Of a stretch of 64,000 nucleotides of DNA, positions 51,165 through 60,103 are shown piece by piece. Position numbers and translations under genes: made by a program. Source of the stretch: Bacillus sp. B15-48 (lineage in GTDB: Bacteria; Bacillota; Bacilli; Bacillales; Cytobacillaceae); NCBI RefSeq assembly GCF_016879755.1, contig NZ_WOFU01000004.1, forward strand, positions 372,001 through 436,000, in the 5' to 3' direction. Under the pieces are notes generated by a model. The model was given only the letters and a program-made list of their open reading frames with translations. It did no database searches and was not told the DNA's origin. Each line of letters starts with the position of its first letter. Position 1 is the stretch's first letter.

Positions 51165-52442
51165 TTATCCGTATACAAAAGTAGGCAGCAAAGTAGAAAT
51201 GGATGGGATATAGGTAATGATTAACAATGCAATTATTGATACCCAAAGAAATTGAAAGATACCAGGCAACATTTCGCTTAATTTCATATTTGTGATGCTG
51301 TTAGCAACAAAAATATTCAGTCCGAAAGGCGGTGTAAAAGTGCCGAGAGCCAAATTCAGTACCATAATAATTCCTAAATGAATAGGATCGATGCCTAATG
51401 AGATTGCACTCGTCAACAGTAATGGCGCAATCACTACTAAAGCAATCGTGGAGTCAACAAACATGCCAATGATTAAAAGCATGAAGTTCAAGAACAGTAA
51501 AAACGTCCATCCGGATGTAAATGTTTCTGTAACGAATGCTGCCAACTGTTGCGGTACCTGGCCTGCTGTCATTAGCCATCCAATCGCAGATGCTGACGCC
51601 ACTAAAATTAGTACTTGGGCAGATGTTTTGGCTGATTGAAAACAAAGATCATATAATTTTTTCCAGGTGATTTCTTTATAAATAACCATGCCGACAAAAA
51701 TTGAATACATGGCTGACACACCGGCTGCTTCAGTCGGCGTAAAAATACCAAGGGAAATGCCACCGACAATAATCACAGGGACCATTAGCGACCAGGATGC
51801 ATTTTTGATAGAGTGCGCAATCTCTTTTAATGAAACTCGTTCACTTTTAGGGAAGTTTTTTGTTCTTGAATAGATATAAATATACAATAGTATGAAACAG
51901 GCAAAAAAGAGACCTGCTCCCAATCCAGCAAGAAATAAAGAGCCGACAGATGTATTGGTGGCACTTGCATATAAAATCAAAGTAATACTCGGCGGGATCA
52001 CAAGAGAAACAGCACCCGATTGAATGATAAGGCCGCTGGAGAAGGTTTTCGGATATCCTTGCCGTAACAATTCAGGATACATAATTCTCCCCATCGCCAC
52101 CACCGTAGCTGGACTTGACCCCGAGAGCGCCCCAAAAAACATAGAGCCTGTTTGCGTAGCCATCGCAATCCCCCCAAAAAAATGGCCAACTAAGGCTCTT
52201 GCAAAAGCTAAGATTCGTGTAGAGAGCCCTCCTACATCCATTGCATTTGCTGCCAAAATAAAGAATGGTACAGACATCAAAACAAACTTATCAATTCCTC
52301 CAAAAATTCTTTGGATCGCAACCATCGAATCGATATCTGTGAACACCATCAACGTGATAAAGGTTGAAAGAATTAAAGAAATATAAATTGGCGTTCCAAT
52401 GAGTAACAAGAAAAACAATATAACCAACAAAGCAATGATCAT
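51165..52442 (-). CDS. dctM: TRAP transporter large permease (DctM family)
   Basis: A 425-residue, ~12-helix permease: LLIGTPIYISLILSTFITLM, SVPFFILAANAMDVGGLS, GSSPATVVAMGRIMYPELL and PSITLILYASATNTSVG are all DctM/SiaM hallmarks. With the DctQ protein it forms the sodium-driven channel for a dicarboxylate or other organic acid delivered by DctP. The start overlaps dctQ stop by 4 nt (ATGA). Confidence 0.9.
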   Translation of the reverse strand: MIIALLVILFFLLLIGTPIYISLILSTFITLMVFTDIDSMVAIQRIFGGIDKFVLMSVPFFILAANAMDVGGLSTRILAFARALVGHFFGGIAMATQTGSMFFGALSGSSPATVVAMGRIMYPELLRQGYPKTFSSGLIIQSGAVSLVIPPSITLILYASATNTSVGSLFLAGLGAGLFFACFILLYIYIYSRTKNFPKSERVSLKEIAHSIKNASWSLMVPVIIVGGISLGIFTPTEAAGVSAMYSIFVGMVIYKEITWKKLYDLCFQSAKTSAQVLILVASASAIGWLMTAGQVPQQLAAFVTETFTSGWTFLLFLNFMLLIIGMFVDSTIALVVIAPLLLTSAISLGIDPIHLGIIMVLNLALGTFTPPFGLNIFVANSITNMKLSEMLPGIFQFLWVSIIALLIITYIPSISTLLPTFVYG

Positions 52443-52948
52443 CGGAAATCCACATCCTTAAGCACAGGAATATCATTCTTTTCATTATGATCAAAATTGG
52501 TTGAAAAACATTTTATTAACTGCTGTACATACCGGATAATTAATAAAAATCCTGACAAGGGGATAATTCCATAAATAAGGGCAAACGGCACGCCAAGTCC
52601 CGGCGTTAACTGACCATTTCCGAAAGTAAACTGCAGCAATTTAAAGCTATACCATGTGAAAATAACACTAAAAATTAAAGATAATACATAAATGACAAAC
52701 ATTAATCCCTTTTTGACTTTTCCTCTTACCAATTGCGGAATAAACTCGATGCTAAAATGCTCATCATTTCTGGCACACACACTAATTCCAATAAACGTGA
52801 CCCAGATTAACATAAAACGGATCAGCTCTTCAGACCATGTTATTCCTTTTCCAAACATCCTTAGCGTAACATTCACAAGCACCAACAAGGTTGCAAATAG
52901 AATACTAAATGAAATAAAGGCTTCTTCGATCTTATTGATGATTTTCAT
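52439..52948 (-). CDS. dctQ: TRAP transporter small permease (DctQ family)
   Basis: A 169-residue, four-helix protein. ITWSEELIRFMLIWVTFIGI and GISVCARNDEHFSIEF are the family core. GGGGGG ribosome binding site before ATG. It follows a 21-bp hairpin that separates it from dctP, which may lower its expression relative to the binding protein. Confidence 0.88.
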   Translation of the reverse strand: MKIINKIEEAFISFSILFATLLVLVNVTLRMFGKGITWSEELIRFMLIWVTFIGISVCARNDEHFSIEFIPQLVRGKVKKGLMFVIYVLSLIFSVIFTWYSFKLLQFTFGNGQLTPGLGVPFALIYGIIPLSGFLLIIRYVQQLIKCFSTNFDHNEKNDIPVLKDVDFR

Positions 52949-52980
52949 TCTTTTCCCCCCTTAAAAGGAACCGTATTAAA

Positions 52981-53025
52981 TGAAGTACTCTCACTCACTT
53001 CCTCGAAGTGAGTGAGAGTACTTCA
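52981..53025 (-). repeat. Perfect 21-bp hairpin between dctP and dctQ
   Basis: TGAAGTACTCTCACTCACTTC (one base over the display limit, shown as positions 52981-53001: TGAAGTACTC then TCACTCACTTC) is perfectly complementary to 53005-53025 with a 3-nt loop CTC. There is no U-tract on the minus strand. It likely stabilises the upstream dctP message or partly blocks read-through. Confidence 0.75.
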
Positions 53026-53039
53026 AGACATGGTCTTAC

Positions 53040-54092
53040 TTAATTTACACCGGTTTCCTCATATATGCTTTCAAGTAATTCCTTTTGATCAGGCGTATTA
53101 ATCAATTCTTCATGTAAAGGTTGTGACAATTTAATAAACTCCTGTCTTCCTTCTTCCGTTAACTCATGGACTTCAAGTCCTAATTCAGGAAATTCTTTTA
53201 GCTTCTTTTCAATTGATTCTCTCGTGAGATCTTTGGCAAATACCCTTGCCTCTTCTTCAGCTTCTATTAAAATCTTTTGCGTCCCTTCATCCAATCCATT
53301 AAACCAGTTCGAATTAGCTACCATCATATAAAACTGATATCCATGATTTGCTATGGTTATATGATCTTGCACTTCATAGTATTTCGCTGAATAGATTGTC
53401 TCTAACGGATTTTCTTGAGCATCCGCCACGCCTTGTTGCAGTGCATTGTATGTTTCTGTAAACTCAATCGGCACCGGGTTCGCTCCAAATGCTTCATACG
53501 TCTTTTGTAAAATTTCTGAAGGAATTACGCGCATATTTATGCCCTTCAAATCTACTGGAGATTGAATCGCTCTGTCTTTTGTTGTAATAGCCTTGAATCC
53601 ACCTGCCCAAAAACCAAATCCCTTCAATCCGGTAGGCTCCAATTTTTCTAACGCGAGCTCACCGACTCCCCCTTCTAAAATACTCCAGATTTCATCTTCA
53701 TCACTCGGCCATAGAAAAGGATATTCAAACACCTGTAAATGGCTTGCATTAAATGATGTCACAGTTGAAAGCAAGGTTTGAGCCATTTGAATAGTCCCCA
53801 TTTGAACTTGCTCTGTCTGTTCTCGTATTGAGCCCAACTGGTTATTTGGATAATATTCGACTTTGATTTTACCATCCGATTTTTCTTCAACAAGTTCTTT
53901 GAATTTTTCTCCACCAAGTGCTAATGGGTGGCCTTGAGGTACAATACCGGCAACCTGAATGAATAATTCTCCGGAATTTTCAGTATTTACACCGGAAGAT
54001 GTAGTTTGTCCACTCTTTCCACAAGCAGATATAATAATAATAGATAAAAGCAATAAAACTGTAGTGATGAAACGTTTATTCAAACTTCTCAT
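53040..54092 (-). CDS. dctP: TRAP transporter solute-binding lipoprotein (DctP family)
   Basis: A 350-residue DctP/SiaP-type binding protein with a lipoprotein signal (LLLLSIIIISACGKSG). It has GHPLALGGEKFKELVEEKSDGK and the ligand Arg region MRVIPSEILQKTYEAFGANP. PIEFTETYNALQQGVADAQE is the family signature. It captures a carboxylate outside the membrane. First gene of the TRAP operon, downstream of the maleate isomerase gene and a hairpin. An aromatic or dicarboxylic acid fed into the neighbouring pathway is the likely ligand. Confidence 0.9.
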   Translation of the reverse strand: MRSLNKRFITTVLLLLSIIIISACGKSGQTTSSGVNTENSGELFIQVAGIVPQGHPLALGGEKFKELVEEKSDGKIKVEYYPNNQLGSIREQTEQVQMGTIQMAQTLLSTVTSFNASHLQVFEYPFLWPSDEDEIWSILEGGVGELALEKLEPTGLKGFGFWAGGFKAITTKDRAIQSPVDLKGINMRVIPSEILQKTYEAFGANPVPIEFTETYNALQQGVADAQENPLETIYSAKYYEVQDHITIANHGYQFYMMVANSNWFNGLDEGTQKILIEAEEEARVFAKDLTRESIEKKLKEFPELGLEVHELTEEGRQEFIKLSQPLHEELINTPDQKELLESIYEETGVN

Positions 54093-54141
54093 TTTTCAAC
54101 CTCCTATTGATTATTTTTGATTGAAATAGAAATGAAAAAGA

Positions 54142-54160
54142 AGGGGGGCAAGGCCCCCTC
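54142..54160 (-). terminator. Terminator-like hairpin between maleate isomerase and dctP
   Basis: AGGGGG-GCAAGG-CCCCCT, followed on the minus strand by TCTTTTTCATTTC. A short, GC-rich stem that may separate or attenuate the TRAP genes. Confidence 0.55.
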
Positions 54161-54164
54161 TTAT

Positions 54165-54932
54165 CTATTTCGATACCGCAGATTTTTTCGCAAGCAGGCT
54201 CCCCGCGTTCGGTACAACAGGGGCCAAATTTAAATTTTTTAAAATTTGATGGACCGTTGCAGTAGCTGCAGACAGAACTGGTAAACCGAGTTCATCCTCT
54301 ACCTTTTGGATGGCTGGAAGAGACGGCATTTGAACACATGCGGAAAGGACTACTGCATCGGCGCCTTCCTTGTTCAGTTTTCTAGCATGTTCAAGAAGAT
54401 TCATTGGGTTAAGGCGCCCAACTTCTAGGTTGTCAGAAACTTCAAGACTGATTGCATCAATCACTTCAATCCCACTCGTATTCAAGTACTCAACCACCAT
54501 GTTTGTCAGTGGCTTCATGTATGGTGTGATAATGGACACTTTTTTCGCACCGAGCTCTTTGATACCTTCAATGAGTGCCCCGGCACTGCTCACAACCGGT
54601 GCGTTGTCGTTGTTGTTTGCAACGACCTGACACAAGCGTGTTTCAGATTCTGCATGATAACCTGGTCCCTGGGACATAATGGCAATCAAGCAGGCATAGG
54701 CAAGAACATCACATTTTGCATCAGAAAGTTCCAATGCACAGCGGTCGCTGTCCTCATCCATCTTTTTCAGCTCTTCCTTCGTTACATGCATCATTCTCAT
54801 CCGGCTTGAATGAAATGTATAGGACTCTTCGGGAAACAACTCTGCTCTGTTGCGGAGCATTGCCGGAATTTCAGTTTCCATCGTTGTGTTTGAGCTAGGT
54901 ACAATTAAACCGACTCGATAGTTTTTTTGCAT
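54165..54932 (-). CDS. maiA: Maleate cis-trans isomerase (NicE/MaiA-like)
   Basis: A 255-residue Asp/Glu-racemase-fold enzyme. GLIVPSSNTTMETEIPAML is the diagnostic N-terminus of maleate isomerases, followed by FHSSRMRMMHVTKEEL. Two catalytic Cys lie in LAYACLIAIM and VLSACVQMPS. It converts maleate to fumarate in the cytoplasm, the last dedicated step of the maleamate branch of nicotinate and related pyridine degradation. It overlaps the dehydrogenase gene upstream by 28 nt and has its own GAAGGAGG site. Confidence 0.9.
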   Translation of the reverse strand: MQKNYRVGLIVPSSNTTMETEIPAMLRNRAELFPEESYTFHSSRMRMMHVTKEELKKMDEDSDRCALELSDAKCDVLAYACLIAIMSQGPGYHAESETRLCQVVANNNDNAPVVSSAGALIEGIKELGAKKVSIITPYMKPLTNMVVEYLNTSGIEVIDAISLEVSDNLEVGRLNPMNLLEHARKLNKEGADAVVLSACVQMPSLPAIQKVEDELGLPVLSAATATVHQILKNLNLAPVVPNAGSLLAKKSAVSK

Positions 54933-56044
54933 GTTTCTTCCTCCTTATGGTCGATGTTTTTATTTACAACAGCTACGTGAATACAGCCGTCTAATCCTTT
55001 TGCATGGGTATTTACAGCTTCATACGTTTCGGCAATGTCAAAGTCATGTGTAATCATTTTTTTCAGCGGATAGCGTTCTGATTCAATTAGTTTTAGTGCG
55101 ACACCGACAGCTTTTTTCGGACGGCCTAATACCCCTTTGACTGTTAACAACTTCCAGGTGATTTTACTTGACATGACTTCATCTGTTAGCAAATGATCTG
55201 TTCCTGAATGGACAATGACACCGTGGTAACCGGCAAGATCCAAAGCGGTCTTAAATTGAATTGGTGAAGTTGCTGCATTGATAACGGTATCTGCCATTTT
55301 TCCGTTTGTAATTCGGGATACTTCCTCAACGATATCCTGCTTATCTGCATACAGGACGTAGTCTGCACCCATTTCTTTAGCAATTTCCAAACGATGCTTA
55401 TCTTTTTCGAGACCGGTGACGATAATGGTTCCTGCGCCCGCTTCCTTCGCTCCAATTACGGAACCAAGTCCCATCGGTCCAGGTCCTTGAATAACAACCG
55501 TATCTCCAACCGTTGTTTCCCCAACTTCCTGCACCCAATGAACCCCGTTGGAAACCGGAATGAACAGCGTCAACAAATCAGCTGGCGTTTTTTCATTTAC
55601 TTTATGGATAATCGAGTTTGGATGCAAATACATGTATTCTGCAAATCCGCCCCAAAGAGCTGTTTTTTCATGGTTAATATCCATTGCTCCATATCTTAAA
55701 TCGAAGCACAAATGATAATTCCCTGTTAAGCAAGGATCACAGTGTCCGCATGGCACGTACTCCTCGACAATGACACGGTCTCCTTTTTTGACGTTCCATC
55801 GCTTTTCTGCTTCCGGTCCAATTTCATCAATATATCCGACAATTTCATGTCCGATAATACAAGGCAAGTTAAAGACGGCATTCCCTCCGAAGAGGAAGCC
55901 TTCACTGTCAAGTCCACAAACTCCGCATGATTCTATATGGAGAAGGCCATCATTACTGCCGATTTCCGGTATTGGGAATTCCATAATTTCTATTTTTTCT
56001 TTTCCTTTCAAAACAGCGGCTTTTGCATGAGTTGGTCTAGTCAT
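54905..56044 (-). CDS. Zinc-dependent medium-chain dehydrogenase
   Basis: A 379-residue MDR-family enzyme. The catalytic zinc site is CGVCGLDSEGF with GHEIVGYIDEIG. The structural zinc lobe is VPCGHCDPCLTGNYHLC. The Rossmann motif is VVIQGPGPMGLGSVIGAKEAG. It oxidises an alcohol or reduces an aldehyde/ketone with NAD(P). Substrate is unknown. Its place between the amidohydrolase/DUF3891 genes and the maleate isomerase links it to the same pathway. Confidence 0.85.
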   Translation of the reverse strand: MTRPTHAKAAVLKGKEKIEIMEFPIPEIGSNDGLLHIESCGVCGLDSEGFLFGGNAVFNLPCIIGHEIVGYIDEIGPEAEKRWNVKKGDRVIVEEYVPCGHCDPCLTGNYHLCFDLRYGAMDINHEKTALWGGFAEYMYLHPNSIIHKVNEKTPADLLTLFIPVSNGVHWVQEVGETTVGDTVVIQGPGPMGLGSVIGAKEAGAGTIIVTGLEKDKHRLEIAKEMGADYVLYADKQDIVEEVSRITNGKMADTVINAATSPIQFKTALDLAGYHGVIVHSGTDHLLTDEVMSSKITWKLLTVKGVLGRPKKAVGVALKLIESERYPLKKMITHDFDIAETYEAVNTHAKGLDGCIHVAVVNKNIDHKEEETCKKTIESV

Positions 56045-56067
56045 TTAAGTAACCTCCACTATGATTC

Positions 56068-56871
56068 TTATTTGCTCCTAATCTTCCATTTCATCTCTTC
56101 AAACGGAGCCTGTATTATCGCTTCTTTCAGCTCTGCATGGGAGCTGTATCGCTTATTTTCAATCCTGCGCAATTTTACTGTCGTCTCAAATTCTTTGCTG
56201 AACGGAAACGGGTCTACTACAAGAGAACCATCACCAGGTAATTGCACATTGAGTTGAATGCCTTCAGAATGCTGTGTTTTGCGAACCGGACCAAGAACTG
56301 CTTCTGTTTTGTCTTCTAGAGTGTTCAAAGAAACGAGCTGGGACATGCGGTCCATTATTTGCAAAATCTCATAGTCCATCCAAATCTTATCTTCAAACTC
56401 ACTTCTCTTTTGGTTAAACTCCCAATAATTCATTTTTACATCGACCCACTCTTTTTGTGTTTCGATGATTGTTTTTTGCATAAAGTCTTTAAGATCCTCA
56501 GGAATCTTATAAGTAAAAGTTGGGTCATAGCCGAAACGGCTTGTATATAGTCCAATCCAATGCATGCCAATCAGCATTCCAGCATATGGGTCTTCTTCAA
56601 GAATCTTTTTATAGCCGTTCGAATAAAACTTTACGTGTTGTTTTATATTAATATTGATAAAGTTGACAGGCTTGCCTGTCTCCTCATCAAACAGCACTTC
56701 CGCATCAGGCTCAATCCAGCCGATGTCATGCTTTTCAACTGCTGTAACGAGTGACTTGGAAATGGGTTCAAACTCGTCATTTCCCCAATGGTTGGCTACT
56801 TGGCCTGCTTGAACAGAATGATCAAACTGATTTACAATCCAGATTTCATTATTGTGCTTAGTTACAAACAT
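56068..56871 (-). CDS. DUF3891 family protein
   Basis: A 267-residue protein: EIWIVNQFDHSVQAGQVANHWG near the N-terminus, then LVTAVEKHDIGWIEPD, GMLIGMHWIGLYTSRFGYDP. The His/Asp pairs (QFDHS, KHDIGW) recall HD-type metal hydrolases. DUF3891 has no assigned activity, but its genes are often found beside isochorismatase-fold amidohydrolases in degradation clusters. Here it sits 26 bp after such a gene. A hydrolytic step in the pathway is a fair guess. Confidence 0.75.
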   Translation of the reverse strand: MFVTKHNNEIWIVNQFDHSVQAGQVANHWGNDEFEPISKSLVTAVEKHDIGWIEPDAEVLFDEETGKPVNFININIKQHVKFYSNGYKKILEEDPYAGMLIGMHWIGLYTSRFGYDPTFTYKIPEDLKDFMQKTIIETQKEWVDVKMNYWEFNQKRSEFEDKIWMDYEILQIMDRMSQLVSLNTLEDKTEAVLGPVRKTQHSEGIQLNVQLPGDGSLVVDPFPFSKEFETTVKLRRIENKRYSSHAELKEAIIQAPFEEMKWKIRSK

Positions 56872-56897
56872 ATTTTCCCCTCCTAAAATTCTATTTC

Positions 56898-57602
56898 TTA
56901 CGCATGTTCTAAGTTTTTCTTTAGAGCTGCAATGACCTCATCCGTTGAAACAACATCAGCGTATTTTTGCTGCATATCAAAAAGGTTTATGGCATGTGTC
57001 GTAATCCCTCTGTCAAACACACATTCTTCTGGAACGATAACATTGAAATTGTATGAAAATGCATCAACAACTGACGCCCGAACACATCCGCTCGTTGTAG
57101 TGCCCGCAACAATTAAAGTATCAACATTATTTTCCACAAGGTAGGAGATAAGTGGTGTTCCAAAGAAAGCACTCGGCTTCTTTTTAGAAATGACAATTTC
57201 ACCTGGTACAGGCTCAATTTCCTTTACAACTTTTGTTCCTTCTCCACCTTCAAGGAGGGTCGGATGATTAAACACATTCCCTTTAATCGCTGTGCGTTCA
57301 TTGGAGTTGTGTTTGTGTCCTTCAATTATCGTGTAATAGACAGGAATGCCAGCTTCACGGGATGCTTCTAGCACTCTCTTAATATTGGGAACCGCTTTCC
57401 AAGCATCTGCCCCGCAGCTTGTCGGATATTTTTGAATGGATTGTTCAATATCCTCTGCCTCTTCACCTGTAAAACCGTATTGTACATCGATGATGACAAG
57501 CGCCGGTTTGTTTCCGATTCCTGTCATTTTCCCTAATCCCGCACCGGAATAGATTTTTAGGTCCCTTGGATCCAAGTATTGATCCCAAATTCTTTTTGTC
57601 AC
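56898..57602 (-). CDS. Isochorismatase-fold amidohydrolase (maleamate amidase / N-carbamoylsarcosine amidase-like)
   Basis: A 234-residue cysteine hydrolase. The triad is Asp in PALVIIDVQYGFTG, Lys in IVISKKKPSAFFGTPL and Cys in AGTTTSGCVRASVVDAF. The YNFNVIVPEECVFDR region matches the CSHase/maleamate amidase branch. With a maleate isomerase three genes on, maleamate hydrolysis to maleate and ammonia (NicF role) is the favoured reading. N-carbamoyl substrates remain possible. The start is the GTG at 57600-57602, 11 nt from AGGAGG. Confidence 0.8.
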   Translation of the reverse strand: MTKRIWDQYLDPRDLKIYSGAGLGKMTGIGNKPALVIIDVQYGFTGEEAEDIEQSIQKYPTSCGADAWKAVPNIKRVLEASREAGIPVYYTIIEGHKHNSNERTAIKGNVFNHPTLLEGGEGTKVVKEIEPVPGEIVISKKKPSAFFGTPLISYLVENNVDTLIVAGTTTSGCVRASVVDAFSYNFNVIVPEECVFDRGITTHAINLFDMQQKYADVVSTDEVIAALKKNLEHA

Positions 57603-57649
57603 GTCGATTCCATCCTCCTTCAAATATATAAAAATGCTTCTAAGTAAAA

Positions 57650-58582
57650 CTATTCAGTCATGGAGAGCCATTTTTCTTTCAGGTCACGCCCATTTAGGTC
57701 AACACCTATTAGAACGAGGTAAAAGCGGTCGGTCTCTTCCTCTTTCCACTCCATTCGCTGGACACCGGAATATTGCAGTAAATAGGAGCGTTCCTTTTCT
57801 CCCGCACTTATAGGGACAAATCCTTTAGCCCGGATGATTGTACCGGCATGTTTCTTAAAAAATGCCTCAACATCTTTCATCCGAACTGCTTTCTCAATCG
57901 GTAATGCTGTCGTTGTCATACTTGTAAATGCTGGACTCTCGCTTTTTGAGTCAGTTATAGGAATGGGCGGTACAGATTGACTCATTCGATTAAGCATTTG
58001 CTCCATGTCTATATTTCCGTATTGCCCGAAAACAATCGTAGCTGATGAGTTTTGCTCTCTTAACATTTGTTCGATGTTACCTTTATCTTTTTCTGCAATG
58101 AGATCTGTTTTATTCACAACAATGAAATTGGCCAATCTTGTCTGACTATTCATTAAGTTATTAATATTTGGTTCATTGTTATTTAGTAAGTACTCACTAT
58201 CTACGACGGTAATGACCATTCTCAAAGAAACCTTTGCGATAATTTCACTCTCATTTAAAACTTTCGCTACTTCTTCGGGATCTGCAACACCTGTTAACTC
58301 AATAAAAATGGCATCTGGCTTCGTTTGCAATAGCTTGTCGATACTACTTGCTATTTCACTCTTCTTACTACAGCAAATACAACCGTCGAGAAGTGTTTCT
58401 ACATTTTCTGCATTACTTTTTCTCGATACAAGCATCCCATCAATATCGATTTTTCCTCGTTCATTTATTAAAACTGCTGGCGGCTTCCCTTTCTGTCTGA
58501 ACACTTGTAGCATGTTTAAAAGTAAGGTTGTTTTGCCGCTTCCTAAAAAGCCACTTATAATGACGACTGGAACCCTTCTCAT
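57650..58582 (-). CDS. COG0523-family GTPase (CobW-like metallochaperone)
   Basis: A 310-residue G3E GTPase. Walker A is IISGFLGSGKTTLLLNML, the metal-binding CxCC is LDGCICCSKKSEI, G-motifs are FIELTGVADPEEV and VVNKTDL, and a C-terminal CobW_C domain lies at ~215-310. Relatives load zinc, cobalt or iron into client enzymes. Within this cluster the possible clients are the zinc dehydrogenase, the DUF3891 protein or the Rieske dioxygenase. Two overlapping inverted repeats in its upstream region match the proposed TetR operator. Confidence 0.85.
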   Translation of the reverse strand: MRRVPVVIISGFLGSGKTTLLLNMLQVFRQKGKPPAVLINERGKIDIDGMLVSRKSNAENVETLLDGCICCSKKSEIASSIDKLLQTKPDAIFIELTGVADPEEVAKVLNESEIIAKVSLRMVITVVDSEYLLNNNEPNINNLMNSQTRLANFIVVNKTDLIAEKDKGNIEQMLREQNSSATIVFGQYGNIDMEQMLNRMSQSVPPIPITDSKSESPAFTSMTTTALPIEKAVRMKDVEAFFKKHAGTIIRAKGFVPISAGEKERSYLLQYSGVQRMEWKEEETDRFYLVLIGVDLNGRDLKEKWLSMTE

Positions 58583-58637
58583 ATTTGACCACCAAATCTA
58601 TTAGATATCTTTTTTTACGAACTTGTATTTACGTGTC

Positions 58638-58663
58638 GCTAACCAATGTTAGTTTGTACTAAC
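58638..58663. promoter_or_regulatory. Candidate TetR operators upstream of the COG0523 gene
   Basis: GTTAGT-TTGT-ACTAAC (58648-58663) is a perfect 6-4-6 palindrome. GCTAAC-CAAT-GTTAGT (58638-58653) overlaps it with one mismatch. They lie 56-80 bp upstream of the start codon. The same half-site recurs upstream of the orphan dioxygenase subunit and of tetR. Confidence 0.6.
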
Positions 58664-58745
58664 TAATATATATGGTACATAATATTCAGAATACTGTCAA
58701 TACAAGTTATTGTTAAAATTATCAGTTTTTTATTGTCGTAAAAAA

Positions 58746-59225
58746 TTATAAAAGGAAACTCATATTGCCCAAATACTCATTGTTATTTAGTAATTCGATT
58801 TTCTTGAAGCGGATTTTAAAGTCGTCCTCTTTAGGTACAAGATGGTGTTCCATCCGAGCCGTATAGATAGTCTGTATTCCCCTTCTTAATTCAGTGAGCA
58901 TCAAGTTCGAGGTGACAATGATCTCGTCTTCATTTTCATCGAGGACTTCAACATTCGTGATTAAATGGCACGTTTCCGAACGCGGCTCCTGACCGTATGC
59001 CAAACCTGTTTGCAATCGCCATACTCGCTCTTCAAGGCGTTCGCGATTATCATATATGATGGATACATGTGTTTCTGGATCAATGTCAGCACTGTTGCAT
59101 GGCAACCAGTATATGCAGTCGTCAGTAAACATGTCCAACCATTCATCAAGCTCGTGACTGTTAATGTATCTTGCTTCTTTATATAAAAATGTTTCAATTT
59201 GTTCCAATTTGACCTTTGTTTGCAT
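58746..59225 (-). CDS. Aromatic-ring-hydroxylating dioxygenase beta subunit, orphan copy
   Basis: A 159-residue ring-hydroxylating dioxygenase small subunit (SnoaL-like cone fold). It has EARYINSHELDEWLDMFTDD, YWLPCNSADIDPETHVSIIY, RVWRLQTGLAYGQEPRSETC and the C-terminal LLNNNEYLGNMSFLL. It is nearly the same as the copy at 62945-63424 (about 90% by eye). No alpha subunit precedes it. The sequence just upstream still carries a decayed alpha-subunit end (TTAATAAAATAGGAATAG against TTAATGGAACAGGAATAG). It is a duplicate left after loss of its alpha gene, or a spare subunit for the distant alpha. Confidence 0.88.
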   Translation of the reverse strand: MQTKVKLEQIETFLYKEARYINSHELDEWLDMFTDDCIYWLPCNSADIDPETHVSIIYDNRERLEERVWRLQTGLAYGQEPRSETCHLITNVEVLDENEDEIIVTSNLMLTELRRGIQTIYTARMEHHLVPKEDDFKIRFKKIELLNNNEYLGNMSFLL

Positions 59226-59293
59226 CCTCCTATCCTCCTATTCCTATTTTATTAACCTTTTCTACTTATAAAAAAGCAAAGAAGATTATTATA

Positions 59294-59305
59294 GTTAGCG
59301 CTAAC
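59294..59305. promoter_or_regulatory. Candidate TetR operator upstream of the orphan beta subunit
   Basis: GTTAGCGCTAAC is a perfect 12-bp palindrome made of the same GTTAGY half-sites as at 58648-58663, here without a spacer. It lies 69 bp upstream of the start codon. Confidence 0.5.
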
Positions 59306-59453
59306 CAACATTGAAAAAAAGGACATTTAAAAACATCGCTTATTGTACTCGAATAATGATGTTCATTTGTGTAATAAATGTCCGATTCTTTTAAGCGGTG
59401 AAATGAATCACCTTGAGCCGTTTTAAATGCCATGCTTGGCATTCACAATTCTC

Positions 59454-60071
59454 TTAATTAATGGCATCTGACAGGACTTCTGGTTCTAAAGCGCTCACAA
59501 ACAGCAATACTGCTGTTTCCATATATTCGTTTTCTTTCACTGAAGTGATTTGGTGTCCTTCCACAAAGTTACGGGAAATAAATTCTCCATAAAGCATGTA
59601 AAGGTAGGCCATGGCGAGCGCCTCTAAATTCTCTATTGACTTCATGCGCCCCTTTTCCTGCATGTTCGCGAAATATTCAATAATGAGCTCTTTCAATTGG
59701 CGGGGATGCTTGTTGATTTGTTCAAAAAGCCCCTCTACCCTGTTTCCTTCCTTAATTGCAATGCGAATGATGTTTAAGTTTTTTTTCATCATTCGATGAT
59801 ACGCTTTACTAATCATTAACAAATCTTCTTTTAAATCATCGACGATTTTATTCTGGAATATTTCCTTCATCGATACCGTGTAATAAAATTTGTCAATAGC
59901 AGTTTCTAATAATGCCCGTTTCGTTCCGAAGTGGCGAAATAACGTCATTTCACTTACTCCTGCTTCTTGGGCAATTTCCTTTGTAGAGACTGCTTTATAG
60001 CCCTTTTCAGCAATCAAGTTAATCGCCGCGAAAAGGATGCGATCACCCGTGTCTTCCATATTGATTGCCAT
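59454..60071 (-). CDS. TetR-family transcriptional regulator
   Basis: A 205-residue regulator. The helix-turn-helix is ILFAAINLIAEKGYKAVSTK, EIAQEAGVSEMTLFRHFGTK. The C-terminal ligand-binding domain (TetR_C) is helical and carries no recognisable signature. ATG at 60069-60071, behind GGAGTGTG. It lies in the middle of the catabolic island. Palindromes with a common half-site in its own, the GTPase and the orphan beta-subunit upstream regions make it the likely local repressor, released by a pathway intermediate. Confidence 0.88.
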   Translation of the reverse strand: MAINMEDTGDRILFAAINLIAEKGYKAVSTKEIAQEAGVSEMTLFRHFGTKRALLETAIDKFYYTVSMKEIFQNKIVDDLKEDLLMISKAYHRMMKKNLNIIRIAIKEGNRVEGLFEQINKHPRQLKELIIEYFANMQEKGRMKSIENLEALAMAYLYMLYGEFISRNFVEGHQITSVKENEYMETAVLLFVSALEPEVLSDAIN

Positions 60072-60103
60072 ATGTGCACACTCCGTTTATTTTTTTACTT
60101 ATT

